The notes beneath the pieces were generated by a model. It ran no database searches, was not told the origin of the DNA, and saw only the letters and a list, made by a program, of their open reading frames with translations. Below, in pieces: positions 1-6,378 of a DNA stretch of 6,378 bases. How positions within the stretch are numbered: position 1 is the first letter of the stretch; the number at the start of each line of letters is the position of its first letter. Origin of the DNA: an uncultured Clostridia bacterium (lineage in GTDB: Bacteria > Bacillota > Clostridia > Christensenellales > CAG-917); contig USGA01000041.1 in assembly GCA_900554085.1 (NCBI GenBank), forward strand, positions 1-6,378, given 5' to 3'. The position numbers and the translations under genes are program-made.

Positions 1-1
1 C

Positions 2-2040
2 CCGCGTCGCGACGGTCTTTCCGCCTCGGGACTTGCCGAGGCCGCAAGGAACGCACCGCCGACCAAACCCGCGCAGAAGGGCGGCAAACAGGGGTCTCAG
101 AAGTCAGGCGGACAGCGTGACGGCGACCGCAGCACGATGAACAAGCGCGCGTTGCTCAAGCGCGGTTTCATCGTCGACGACAAGTACGGCAATATGGGTG
201 ACGAAGACGCCCGCGTGCGCGTTTACAAGGGCGGCAAAAACAAGAATTCCGCCGGCGGCTCGGTGAGTTTCGTCGAACACGCGGTAATCACTTCCGACCC
301 CGTACCGATTAAGGTTCTCAGCGAAAAAACGGGTATAGGAGCAAGTGAGATTATCTCCAATCTCTTCAAACTCGGCATCATAAAAACCATAAACGAGAGC
401 ATCGATTTCGAGACCGCGGAACTCATAGTCGGCGAAATCACCAAGAACAATCCCATAACTCTCGAACTCAAGGCCGAAACCACTTTCGAGGAAGCCCTCT
501 CGGCGAAACTCGTCATCGACGACGAAGACGTCACCAAACTTGTGCCGCGTCCTCCCGTCGTTACCATTATGGGTCACGTCGACCACGGCAAAACCTCGCT
601 CCTCGACTATATTCGCAAGGCGAACGTCGCGGGCGGCGAAGCGGGCGGCATAACCCAGCACATCGGCGCCTACACCATTTCGCTTAAAGGCTCGCCGATT
701 ACGTTCCTCGACACTCCCGGTCACGAGGCGTTCACGTCGATGCGTGCGCGCGGTGCGCAGGTTACGGACATCGCCGTTCTTGTCGTTGCCGCAGACGACG
801 GCATTATGCCTCAGACAATCGAAGCAATCACGCAAGACAAGCCGAAGTGCCCATTATCGTTGCGGTAAACAAGATTGACAAAACGGGTGCGAATCCCGAC
901 CAGGTGTTGCACCAGTTGACAGAACAGGGCGTTCTTCCCGAAGAATGGGGCGGTGAAACTCCTGTTGTGCGAGTTTCCGCCAAGACGGGCGAAGGCGTCG
1001 AAAGCCTGCTCGAGAACATTCTCATTATGGCGGAAATGCGCGAACTCAAAGCCAACCCCGACAGACCCGCCCGCGGCACGATAATCGAAGCGCGCCTCGA
1101 CAAGGGTATCGGCAAAGTTGCGACCATACTCGTGCAGACCGGCACTTTGCGCATCGGCGACAATGTGGTTGCCGGCATTTCCACCGGTAAAATCCGCGCT
1201 ATGATTGACGACAAAGGCAAGCAGGTCAGGAAAGCGGGTCCTTCCACCCCCGTGTCGGTTACGGGCTGGGACGAAGTGCCCGAAGCGGGCGACATCATCG
1301 ACGTCGTTGCGGACGAGAAGTTCGCACGCGAACTCGCCGAAGAGCGTAAACTCCGTCTTGCCACCAAGGGTGACGACAGCGGTTCCGTCTCTCTCAACGA
1401 CCTCTTCGACAAAATCAAGAAAGGCGAACTCAAGTCCGTCAAACTCATCATCAAAGCCGACGTTCAGGGTTCCCTCGAAGCCGTCAAGCAGTCTCTGTCC
1501 AAACTCGGCAACGACGAAGTGGACATCGACATCGTTCACGGCGCCGTCGGTGCAATCAAGGAGAGCGACGTCAACCTCGCGGACACCGCAAAGGCAATCA
1601 TCATCGGATTCAACGTCCGCCCCGACGCGAACGCAAAGATTCTTGCGGCACAGAAAAAAATCGACATTCGCTACTACGAAATCATTTACAATGCAATCGA
1701 GGATATCGAAAAAGCCGTCAAGGGTATGCTTGAACCCAAGTTCAAGGAAGTCGTGCTCGGCACTGCGGAAATCAGAGAACTGTTCCGCATTTCCGGCGTC
1801 GGCGTGATTGCGGGTTGCCACGTCACCGACGGCAAAATCGTCCGCGGTGCACAGGCTCGCCTCATTCGCAACGGAGCGGTGGAAATCACTTCCGAAATCG
1901 CGTCCCTCCGTCACGGCAAGGACGACGTCAAGGAAATCGCAAAGAACTTCGATTGCGGCATAATGCTGCAGAACTATCAGGACGTCAAGGTCGGCGATAT
2001 AATCGAAGCCTTCCGAATGGAGAAACTCGATGAGGATTAA
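2..2040 (+). CDS. infB: Translation initiation factor IF-2, 5' truncated and frameshifted
   Basis: IF-2 is the cytoplasmic GTPase that places initiator fMet-tRNA on the 30S subunit and promotes 50S joining. The frame is open from base 2, so the true start lies upstream; the ATG at 137 is internal and has no ribosome binding site. In order I see a Gly/Lys/Gln-rich linker (to about 130), an IF2_N-type helical domain (about 265-440), and the G domain. G1 (GHVDHGKT) is at 572-595, G3 (DTPGH) at 710-724, G4 (NKID) at 868-879 and G5 (SAK) at 976-984. Domains II to IV and the C-terminal fMet-tRNA-binding domain follow, ending at TAA 2038-2040. Residues up to EAI (821-829) read in one frame, and NHARQAEVPIIVAVNK (826-873) reads in another. 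The gene is therefore frameshifted between G3 and G4. Because IF-2 is essential, a sequencing or assembly error is the likeliest cause; a real mutation is possible. Identity is certain. Confidence 0.96.
818..834 (+). other. Frameshift site in infB (apparent 4-base deletion)
   Basis: The upstream frame reads Q-T-I-E-A-I up to 829, and the downstream frame reads N-H-A-R-Q-A-E-V-P from 826. The IF-2 family usually has I-E-A-I-N-H-A at this point. The isoleucine codon (atc, 827-829) and the asparagine codon (aat, 826-828) overlap in the window. Inserting one extra AATC, so that gcAATCac becomes gcAATCAATCac, restores EAINHA exactly. A lost unit of a 4-base tandem repeat therefore explains the break completely. 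No slippery heptamer or downstream hairpin suggesting programmed frameshifting is apparent. Confidence 0.85.
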
Positions 2041-2410
2041 ATTCGAGAGAATAAACTCCGAATTGCAAAAGCAGATTACCCGCATTATCTCGACCGAGGT
2101 CAAGGACCCGAGGCTGGGGACGGGTATAGTCGGCGTGACCAAAGTCGCGGTTACGCCCGATTTGCGTTTTGCCAAGGTGTACGTTTCCGTCTACGCCTCG
2201 GACGAAGCGGCGCGCGACGAAGTGTTCGCCTGCGTGAAGCGTTCTGCGGGATTCATTCGCAGTCGTCTCGGGGAATGCGTCAAAATCCGCCTCATTCCCG
2301 AACTTCATTTCGAACTGGACACCACGGCGGACTACGGCAGGAAGATTGACAGTATTCTTGCAAAACTGACCATTCCTCCTCCCGAAAACACATCGGACGA
2401 TGAAAAATAA
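2030..2410 (+). CDS. rbfA: 30S ribosome-binding factor RbfA
   Basis: RbfA is a small type-II KH-fold protein that binds the immature 30S subunit and assists late maturation of the 16S rRNA 5' region. The 126-residue product has the usual family length. It shows an N-terminal helix with DPRL (residues 26-29), the strand segment VTKVAVTPDLRFAKVYVSVY (36-55), the SAGFIR segment (72-77) that takes the place of the KH GxxG turn, and IPELHFELD (89-97). The acidic tail (about 119-126) is probably flexible. The ATG overlaps the end of infB by 11 bases and follows GGAGA at 2019-2023 with a 6-base gap, which supports this start. The overlap suggests coupling to IF-2 translation, and both proteins act on the 30S subunit. 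Confidence 0.96.
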   Translation: MRIKFERINSELQKQITRIISTEVKDPRLGTGIVGVTKVAVTPDLRFAKVYVSVYASDEAARDEVFACVKRSAGFIRSRLGECVKIRLIPELHFELDTTADYGRKIDSILAKLTIPPPENTSDDEK

Positions 2411-3356
2411 TTACGATAAAATCATCGAAACGCTGAAAGGCGCGCGCGAAATAGCCGTTTTTTGTCACATTTCACCGGACGGCGACACAATCGCGTGCGC
2501 TCTTGCTTTATTCCGCGCGCTCAATCCGCTCGGCAAAACGGTGCACCTTTTCTCCGAGGACGACATTCCCGAAAAATACCGTTTCCTCGAAGGGTGGGAA
2601 CTGTTTGAAAAAGCGGACAAGAAACGCTACGAACTGGCTGTCGCCGTTGATTGCAGCGATGCCGACCGTATGGGCGGCGGTAAAAGAGCCTTTCTCGCCG
2701 CAACCAAAAGGATTGCCATCGACCACCACAAGAGTCATAGTCAGTTCGCCCACGTCACGCAGGTGGAATCCGACGCCGCCGCGTGCGCCGAAATCGTCTG
2801 TCGCATACTGGAGCAGGCCGGCTGGGTGACGGATTCCGTCGCCGAAGCGCTGTTTGTGGGATTGGTTGCGGACACGGGTTGCTTTCAGTTTTCCTCTACG
2901 ACCGCCGAATCGCACCGCATTGCGTCAATGCTTATGCGTTACAAAATCGACGCGGCGCAACTCGTATATCTCACTTACCGCCGTATACCCGAAAAGGTCT
3001 TCAATCTCAAGAAGCGTGTGCTGTCGGCGTGCAGATTCTTTGACGACGGGAAAATTTCCCTCATCACTTTCCGCCGCTCCGATTTCGATGAAACGGGCAC
3101 CACTTCCGCGGAAACGGACGGCATAATCGACGCCGCTCTCGAGGTTGCAAGCGTCGAAGTCGCTTTTTCCGTCTCGGAAGTAGCGGACAAAAATTTCAAA
3201 ATCAGCGTCCGCACAAAGGACTACGTCGACGCAAGCGACCTTGCCTCTACTTTCGGCGGAGGCGGACATTCCCGAGCAGCAGGTTGCCGTCTCAACGGTT
3301 TTTACGAGGATATCGTCGACAAACTTCTCAAAGCGGCGAGGGACAGATTGCTGTGA
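2400..3356 (+). CDS. nrnA: DHH/DHHA1 phosphoesterase, NrnA-like (nanoRNase / pAp phosphatase)
   Basis: NrnA-type enzymes degrade RNAs of two to five nucleotides and dephosphorylate 3'-phosphoadenosine 5'-phosphate (pAp); they are cytoplasmic and Mn-dependent. The 318-residue length is typical. The DHH domain shows HISPDGDT (H23, D27, D29), DCSD (D84), the signature DHH at 108-110, and VADTG (D158), which are the expected metal ligands. The C-terminal DHHA1 domain carries the substrate-binding FGGGGHSRAAG at 285-295. All key residues are present, so the enzyme should be active. The position between rbfA and truB matches Bacillota operons. The start overlaps rbfA by 11 bases and has only a weak GGA two bases upstream (2395-2397), so translation probably depends on ribosomes finishing rbfA. 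The family is certain; the split between oligoribonuclease and pAp activity cannot be read from sequence. Confidence 0.93.
   Translation: MKNNYDKIIETLKGAREIAVFCHISPDGDTIACALALFRALNPLGKTVHLFSEDDIPEKYRFLEGWELFEKADKKRYELAVAVDCSDADRMGGGKRAFLAATKRIAIDHHKSHSQFAHVTQVESDAAACAEIVCRILEQAGWVTDSVAEALFVGLVADTGCFQFSSTTAESHRIASMLMRYKIDAAQLVYLTYRRIPEKVFNLKKRVLSACRFFDDGKISLITFRRSDFDETGTTSAETDGIIDAALEVASVEVAFSVSEVADKNFKISVRTKDYVDASDLASTFGGGGHSRAAGCRLNGFYEDIVDKLLKAARDRLL
3338..3343 (+). promoter_or_regulatory. Ribosome binding site that fixes the truB start
   Basis: GAGGGA lies 9 bases before the GTG at 3353. The product then begins M-I-N-G-F-V-N-I-S-K-P, matching the usual TruB N-terminus (NG-x-x-N-x-x-KP). 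This favours the GTG over the in-frame TTG at 3284, which would add 23 unrelated residues from inside nrnA. Confidence 0.75.
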
Positions 3357-4258
3357 TAAACGGCTTTGTAAACATTTCCAAACCCGAAGATATGACTTCG
3401 TCCGATGTCGTGTGCATAGTGCGCGGCATTTTTTCGCGCACCACGGGGGAGAAATGCAAAGCGGGACATACCGGCACGCTCGACCCTTTGGCGTCGGGAG
3501 TTTTGCCCGTGGCACTCGGAAAGTCAACGCGTCTGTTTGATTATCTGCTGTCAAAAAAGAAAAGGTATTCGGCGGTGTTCCGATTCGGCGAAACAACGGA
3601 TACGCTGGACCGCGGCGGCAAACTCACTGAAAGCGGCGGCAGAGTGCCCGACTTGCGTGAAATCAGGGAGGTTTTGCCGAGTTTTGTCGGCGAAATAGAC
3701 CAACTTCCTCCGATATACTCCGCAAAATCCGTAGACGGCAAGAGAGCATACGACCTTGCGCGCCAAGGCAAACCGGTCAGTCTTGCCGAAAAAACCGTCG
3801 TCGTCGATTCGATTGACGTCGCGGCAACCGACAATTCGCAGGAATTCGCATTCACAATCCAATGCGGCGCGGGCACGTATATCCGAGCACTGGCACGGGA
3901 CATTGCGGCGAAACTAGGCACAGTGGCTTATATGACATCGCTCGTGCGGACGGCAAGCGGAATTTTTACGCTGGAAAACGCCGTTACGCTCGACGCACTA
4001 AAGGAAAGCCCTTTGCAATTTGTCTTGCCCGTCGATTTTCCCCTCAACGACAGCCCTGCGGTTTCACTTTCCGCAGAGTGTTCCGCGCTTGCGAAAAACG
4101 GAGTGCCTGTAGACCTTCGCGCCGCAGGTTGCGAAACATCTTTCGCAGACTCGGGTTGCCTTAAAAACGGAATAGTGGTCCGCGACGAAAAAGGCGGCTT
4201 TATCGGTATGGGAGCGGTTGAAAACAATACGCTCAAGATGAGGGCAGTACTATGCTGA
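3353..4258 (+). CDS. truB: tRNA pseudouridine(55) synthase TruB
   Basis: TruB isomerises uridine 55 in the T-loop of nearly all tRNAs to pseudouridine and also acts as a tRNA folding chaperone. From the GTG start the product is 301 residues, the normal length. The N-terminal KP motif is at residues 10-11. The catalytic segment GHTGTLDPLASGVLP is at 38-52, with the nucleophile Asp44. The conserved Tyr72 and the GETTDTLD segment (79-86) follow, then LPPIYSAKSVDGKRAY (118-133) and GTYIRALARD (174-183). Residues from about 230 form a PUA-like C-terminal domain. The gene overlaps nrnA by 4 bases (GTGA) and ribF by 7 bases. TruB next to ribF is a long-standing Bacillota arrangement. All catalytic residues are present. 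Confidence 0.96.
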   Translation: MINGFVNISKPEDMTSSDVVCIVRGIFSRTTGEKCKAGHTGTLDPLASGVLPVALGKSTRLFDYLLSKKKRYSAVFRFGETTDTLDRGGKLTESGGRVPDLREIREVLPSFVGEIDQLPPIYSAKSVDGKRAYDLARQGKPVSLAEKTVVVDSIDVAATDNSQEFAFTIQCGAGTYIRALARDIAAKLGTVAYMTSLVRTASGIFTLENAVTLDALKESPLQFVLPVDFPLNDSPAVSLSAECSALAKNGVPVDLRAAGCETSFADSGCLKNGIVVRDEKGGFIGMGAVENNTLKMRAVLC

Positions 4259-5169
4259 AAGCGGCTTTCGGCGAAAAACTCGGACAGCCCGTTGTGCTTG
4301 CGGCGGGATTTTTCGATTGCGTTCACCTGGGACACGCCGCGGTCATCAAACGCGCAAAGCAAATTGCCGACGGTTGCGGCGCTGTGACTGCCGTTTTCAC
4401 TTTTTCCGATGACCCTTCGCGCGCTCTGGGCAAAAAAGCGCAGATTTACGGCTTCGACGACAGAGTGCTCGCGCTTGGCAACATCGGAGCCGACGTAGTC
4501 ATACACGCCGAATTTGCCTCTACCTGCAATATGCCCGCAGAGGGATTCCTGAACGCGCTGACGTCTTCCGCCGAAATCAGAGGCGTTGTGGCAGGAGAGG
4601 ACTACACGTTCGGAGCGCAAGCCTCGGGAAACGCAGAGACCCTGAAAACCTATTTCGGCTCTATGGGAGTGCGCACCGAAATTATGCCTTTCGTGACTGC
4701 AGACGGACGCAAAATCGCTTCAACGGACATAAAAAAACTGGTGGAAAGAGGCGATGTCGAAGCGGTCAATGCTTTGCTTGCCGAACCGTATTTTATGCGC
4801 GGTACCGTTTCGCACGCCCACGGAAGAGGCAAAAGAATCGGTTATCCCACGGCAAACATTGCCTTGCCGTCCGACAGATTGCGTTTGGGCGACGGGGTGT
4901 ACGCAACGAGCGTCAAAGTAGACGGTGACAGTAAAGAGAGAATCGCCATAACCAATGTAGGCGGCAGGCCGACTTTTTCGGAAGAAAACCCCACCGTTGA
5001 GACATTTTTGTTGGATTTTTGCGGTGACTTGTACGGAAAAACGGTAAAATTGTCCTTTTTCAAACGACTTCGCGGAATAATGAAATTCGATGACGGCGGT
5101 AAACTCGCGGAGCAACTCGCCCGTGACAGCGAGGCTGCCAACCTTTATTTCGGAGAAACAAAATTATGA
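4252..5169 (+). CDS. ribF: Bifunctional riboflavin kinase / FMN adenylyltransferase RibF
   Basis: RibF phosphorylates riboflavin to FMN and then adenylates it to FAD. The 305-residue product has the two usual modules. The N-terminal nucleotidyltransferase domain (about 1-180) shows GFFDCVHLGH (19-28, the HxGH nucleotide-binding motif), TFSDDP (50-55), GEDYTFG (115-121) and the STxI motif (157-160). The C-terminal flavokinase domain (about 182-305) shows GRGKRIGYPTAN (191-202), DGVYA (214-218), NVGGRPTF (235-242) and the probable catalytic Glu250 ahead of LLDF. The ATG lies inside the end of truB, 7 bases after GAGGG (4240-4244). Minor departures from the common consensus are Cys23, where Gly is usual, and D-I-K after S-T, where the last residue is usually Arg. 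Neither suggests loss of activity. Confidence 0.95.
   Translation: MLKAAFGEKLGQPVVLAAGFFDCVHLGHAAVIKRAKQIADGCGAVTAVFTFSDDPSRALGKKAQIYGFDDRVLALGNIGADVVIHAEFASTCNMPAEGFLNALTSSAEIRGVVAGEDYTFGAQASGNAETLKTYFGSMGVRTEIMPFVTADGRKIASTDIKKLVERGDVEAVNALLAEPYFMRGTVSHAHGRGKRIGYPTANIALPSDRLRLGDGVYATSVKVDGDSKERIAITNVGGRPTFSEENPTVETFLLDFCGDLYGKTVKLSFFKRLRGIMKFDDGGKLAEQLARDSEAANLYFGETKL
5152..5156 (+). promoter_or_regulatory. Ribosome binding site for the Nfo-like gene
   Basis: GGAGA lies 9 bases before the ATG at 5166, which overlaps the ribF stop as ATGA. It supports this start even though it gives about 16 residues ahead of the first conserved motif (LFGPSGTSE), more than I remember for relatives. Confidence 0.6.
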
Positions 5170-6056
5170 ATGAAAACGTCTTGAATAAGTCGGAAAACAA
5201 CTTTGCCAGGCCGCTTTTCGGGCCCTCCGGCACTTCGGAGAGTTTTGCCGCGGAAGGTCATACCGCAACAATCGAAATGCCGCACTGGCTCAAGGCGCGC
5301 GGTCTGGACATCTTCGAATATTCCTTCGGCAGAGGCGTGAATATTTCGTCCACAACAGCACAGAAAATCGGCGAGGCGTTCTCGGTCGAGGGCATAGAAA
5401 TCAGCGTTCACGCGCCGTATTTCGTCAATTTCGCCTCTCCGGAACCCGAAAAGTCGGAAAATTCCGTGCGCTACATAACTTCTTCGTTGAAAGTGCTGCG
5501 CGCGTTCGGCGGCAAGCGTTGCGTGTTTCACTCCGGTGCGCAGAGCGGTGCTCCGCGCGACGAGGCTTTCGGTCGCACAAAAGACGCTTTTGCACGCGCT
5601 CTCGAAGCCGTAAAGAACGAGGGATACGACGACCTTATCGTTTGCCCCGAAACTATGGGAAAACAAGCGCAAATCGGCACCGTGGAGGAAGTGGCGGAAC
5701 TTTGCCTTATGGGGGAGAACGTGTATCCCTGCGTCGATTTCGGTCACATAAATTCTCTTTACGGCGGAATTCTCAGGACAAAAGACGATTTTCTCCGCAT
5801 TATAGACGCATTGGGAGACAAAATAGGCGAACACAAGACCCGCAATATGCACGTTCATTTCTCCAAGATTCAATTCGGCGCAAAAGGGGAGATACGGCAT
5901 CTGACGTTTGCGGATTCGATATACGGGCCGGAATTCGAACCGTTTGCAGAAGCGATTGTCGCGCGCAACCTCACTCCGCACATTCTGTCCGAGTCGGCAG
6001 GTACGCAAGCGGAAGACGCCGCCTATATGCGCGACGTCTGGCGCAGTCTGGTGTAA
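5166..6056 (+). CDS. Endonuclease IV-like (AP endonuclease 2 family) TIM-barrel protein
   Basis: The 296-residue product belongs to the xylose-isomerase-like TIM-barrel superfamily, closest to endonuclease IV (Nfo), which cuts DNA at abasic sites using three zinc ions. Visible counterparts of the Nfo ligands are His82 (SVHAPY), His122 (VFHSG), Glu162 (CPETMG), Asp191 and His194 (VDFGH), His229 (NMHVH), His245 (GEIRH) and Glu277 (SESAGT). The Asp of the Nfo D-R-H motif appears to be Ile243 here, so the third metal site may be changed. An opening LFGPSGTSE and a late ESAGTQAEDA segment fit the clostridial proteins annotated simply as TIM-barrel protein or deoxyribonuclease IV. No signal peptide or membrane segment is visible. 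The gene overlaps ribF by 4 bases and is the last of the operon. DNA repair is plausible, but a sugar isomerase or other metal-dependent role cannot be excluded. Confidence 0.82.
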   Translation: MNENVLNKSENNFARPLFGPSGTSESFAAEGHTATIEMPHWLKARGLDIFEYSFGRGVNISSTTAQKIGEAFSVEGIEISVHAPYFVNFASPEPEKSENSVRYITSSLKVLRAFGGKRCVFHSGAQSGAPRDEAFGRTKDAFARALEAVKNEGYDDLIVCPETMGKQAQIGTVEEVAELCLMGENVYPCVDFGHINSLYGGILRTKDDFLRIIDALGDKIGEHKTRNMHVHFSKIQFGAKGEIRHLTFADSIYGPEFEPFAEAIVARNLTPHILSESAGTQAEDAAYMRDVWRSLV

Positions 6057-6157
6057 TCGGGTTTTTTTGCGACAGAGAATAAGCAACTTATTCTGCAACG
6101 TTTCCCGTCTCGTCCCGATTTCGATTCAACCTCAACCAAACGAAAGACAATCATATT
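6057..6157 (+). other. 3' untranslated stretch between the last stop codon and the terminator
   Basis: About 100 bases without a supportable gene separate the stop codon from the terminator. The stretch begins with a run of seven T (6062-6068) that has no convincing hairpin before it. It also contains a perfect 8-bp hairpin (6076-6094) and one copy each of AATCGGG (6055-6061) and CCCGATT (6114-6120), which could pair around it. Confidence 0.6.
6076..6094. repeat. Perfect inverted repeat, 8-bp stem with 3-base loop
   Basis: AGAATAAG (6076-6083), loop CAA, then CTTATTCT (6087-6094) form an uninterrupted 8-bp stem. No T-run follows, so it is not a terminator by itself. It could stabilise the 3' end of the mRNA or be a protein-binding dyad; the sequence does not say which. 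Confidence 0.7.
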
Positions 6158-6205
6158 CGTCCGACCGATTCAACACCGTTTTTACAATCGGACGGACGTT
6201 TTTTT
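6158..6205 (+). terminator. Rho-independent terminator of the operon
   Basis: The left arm CGTCCGACCGATT (6158-6170) pairs with AATCGGACGGACG (6186-6198). This gives a 13-bp stem with a single A-A mismatch and a 15-base loop. Seven T follow at 6199-6205, with more T-rich sequence after. The T-run is only on the + strand side, so it ends rightward transcription from the infB operon. Confidence 0.92.
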
Positions 6206-6378
6206 ATCATTTTTCAAAGAGCAGAACACATTTCTAACTATTCGCAAAACACAGGTTTTACGCATAGAAAGCGGTTGAAACGCTAGTAAACAGTAGAAAT
6301 TGATATTTTTTCAGTTTTTCCGACAAAACAACAAACACAGTTTTTAATCAACTTGACGATAAAAACACGGTTATATTT
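6206..6378 (+). other. AT-rich intergenic region
   Basis: No coding sequence, tRNA or clear small RNA is visible here. The base composition is much more AT-rich than the operon, as expected for a promoter region of a following gene. It holds three copies of a motif close to AAACACRG followed by T-rich sequence (6247-6254, 6333-6340, 6363-6370), and a possible promoter element near the window end. Confidence 0.55.
6353..6378 (+). promoter_or_regulatory. Possible partial sigma-A-type promoter for a gene beyond the window
   Basis: TTGACG (6353-6358) resembles a -35 element. The best visible -10-like hexamer, TATATT (6372-6377), is only 13 bases downstream, shorter than the usual 16-18. A proper -10 may start at about 6375 and be cut by the window edge. 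Support is weak. Confidence 0.25.

Noticed and set aside
137..868. ATG 137 as the true infB start or an internal IF-2 isoform start
   Set aside because: The frame is open to the window edge with IF-2-like linker sequence before it, and no Shine-Dalgarno sequence precedes the ATG.
818..870. Programmed ribosomal frameshifting in infB
   Set aside because: There is no slippery heptamer, internal Shine-Dalgarno or pseudoknot-like element, and a 4-base repeat loss explains the change exactly.
847..2040. Separate gene starting at GTG 847
   Set aside because: This is the second half of IF-2 and begins in mid-domain just before NKID. Family-typical sequence continues upstream of the GTG in the same frame (N-H-A-R-Q-A-E), showing it is a frameshift fragment.
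811..2175. Long minus-strand open frame (454 codons) opposite infB and rbfA
   Set aside because: It has no recognisable protein family and runs antisense to clearly conserved IF-2 and RbfA sequence. It is a shadow of GC-biased codon use.
3284..3352. N-terminal extension of TruB from TTG 3284
   Set aside because: The extension lies inside the conserved end of nrnA and resembles no TruB sequence; the GTG at 3353 has a good ribosome binding site.
6057..6068. Terminator at the first T-run after the last gene
   Set aside because: Seven T are present, but no stable hairpin lies directly upstream; the hairpin at 6158-6198 is far stronger.
5145..6098. Long minus-strand open frame (317 codons) opposite the Nfo-like gene
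   Set aside because: It is antisense to a conserved TIM-barrel protein, with no motif or ribosome binding site of its own.
5908..6237. Open frame of 109 codons running past the end of the Nfo-like gene
   Set aside because: It is mostly an out-of-frame reading of the conserved gene and then crosses the terminator, with no ribosome binding site or family resemblance.

Overview
The window carries the 3' part of a translation, ribosome-maturation and cofactor operon, entirely on the + strand. The order is infB (5' truncated by the window edge), rbfA, nrnA-like DHH phosphoesterase, truB, ribF, and an endonuclease IV-like TIM-barrel gene. The order infB-rbfA-nrnA-truB-ribF is characteristic of Bacillota (Firmicutes), where it continues the nusA operon. 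The moderately GC-rich coding sequence and the sequence of the last protein suggest an uncultured Clostridia-type organism. That taxonomic call is an inference from gene order and remembered family sequences, not from a search.

Positions 2-2040 encode translation initiation factor IF-2, broken by a frameshift inside the GTPase domain. The break is explained exactly by loss of one 4-base unit of a tandem AATC AATC at about 826-829. Positions 2030-2410 are rbfA, 2400-3356 nrnA, 3353-4258 truB (GTG start), 4252-5169 ribF and 5166-6056 the Nfo-like gene. All five junctions overlap, by 11, 11, 4, 7 and 4 bases, so the genes are almost certainly co-transcribed and probably translationally coupled.

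In function, IF-2 and RbfA serve 30S initiation and 30S maturation, TruB makes pseudouridine 55 in tRNA, NrnA degrades very short RNAs and pAp, and RibF makes FMN and FAD. The last gene occupies the position where many Bacillota carry rpsO. Its product keeps most of the endonuclease IV metal ligands, but one ligand of the third zinc site appears to be replaced.

Positions 6057-6378 contain no gene I can support. They hold a small perfect hairpin, a strong Rho-independent terminator at 6158-6205, and an AT-rich stretch with a short repeated motif and a possible partial promoter for a gene beyond the window. I found no mobile element, CRISPR array, tRNA or rRNA. No wholly new system is evident. 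The points most worth a second look are the infB frameshift, the altered Nfo-like protein coupled to ribF, and the competing pairings in the 3' untranslated region.
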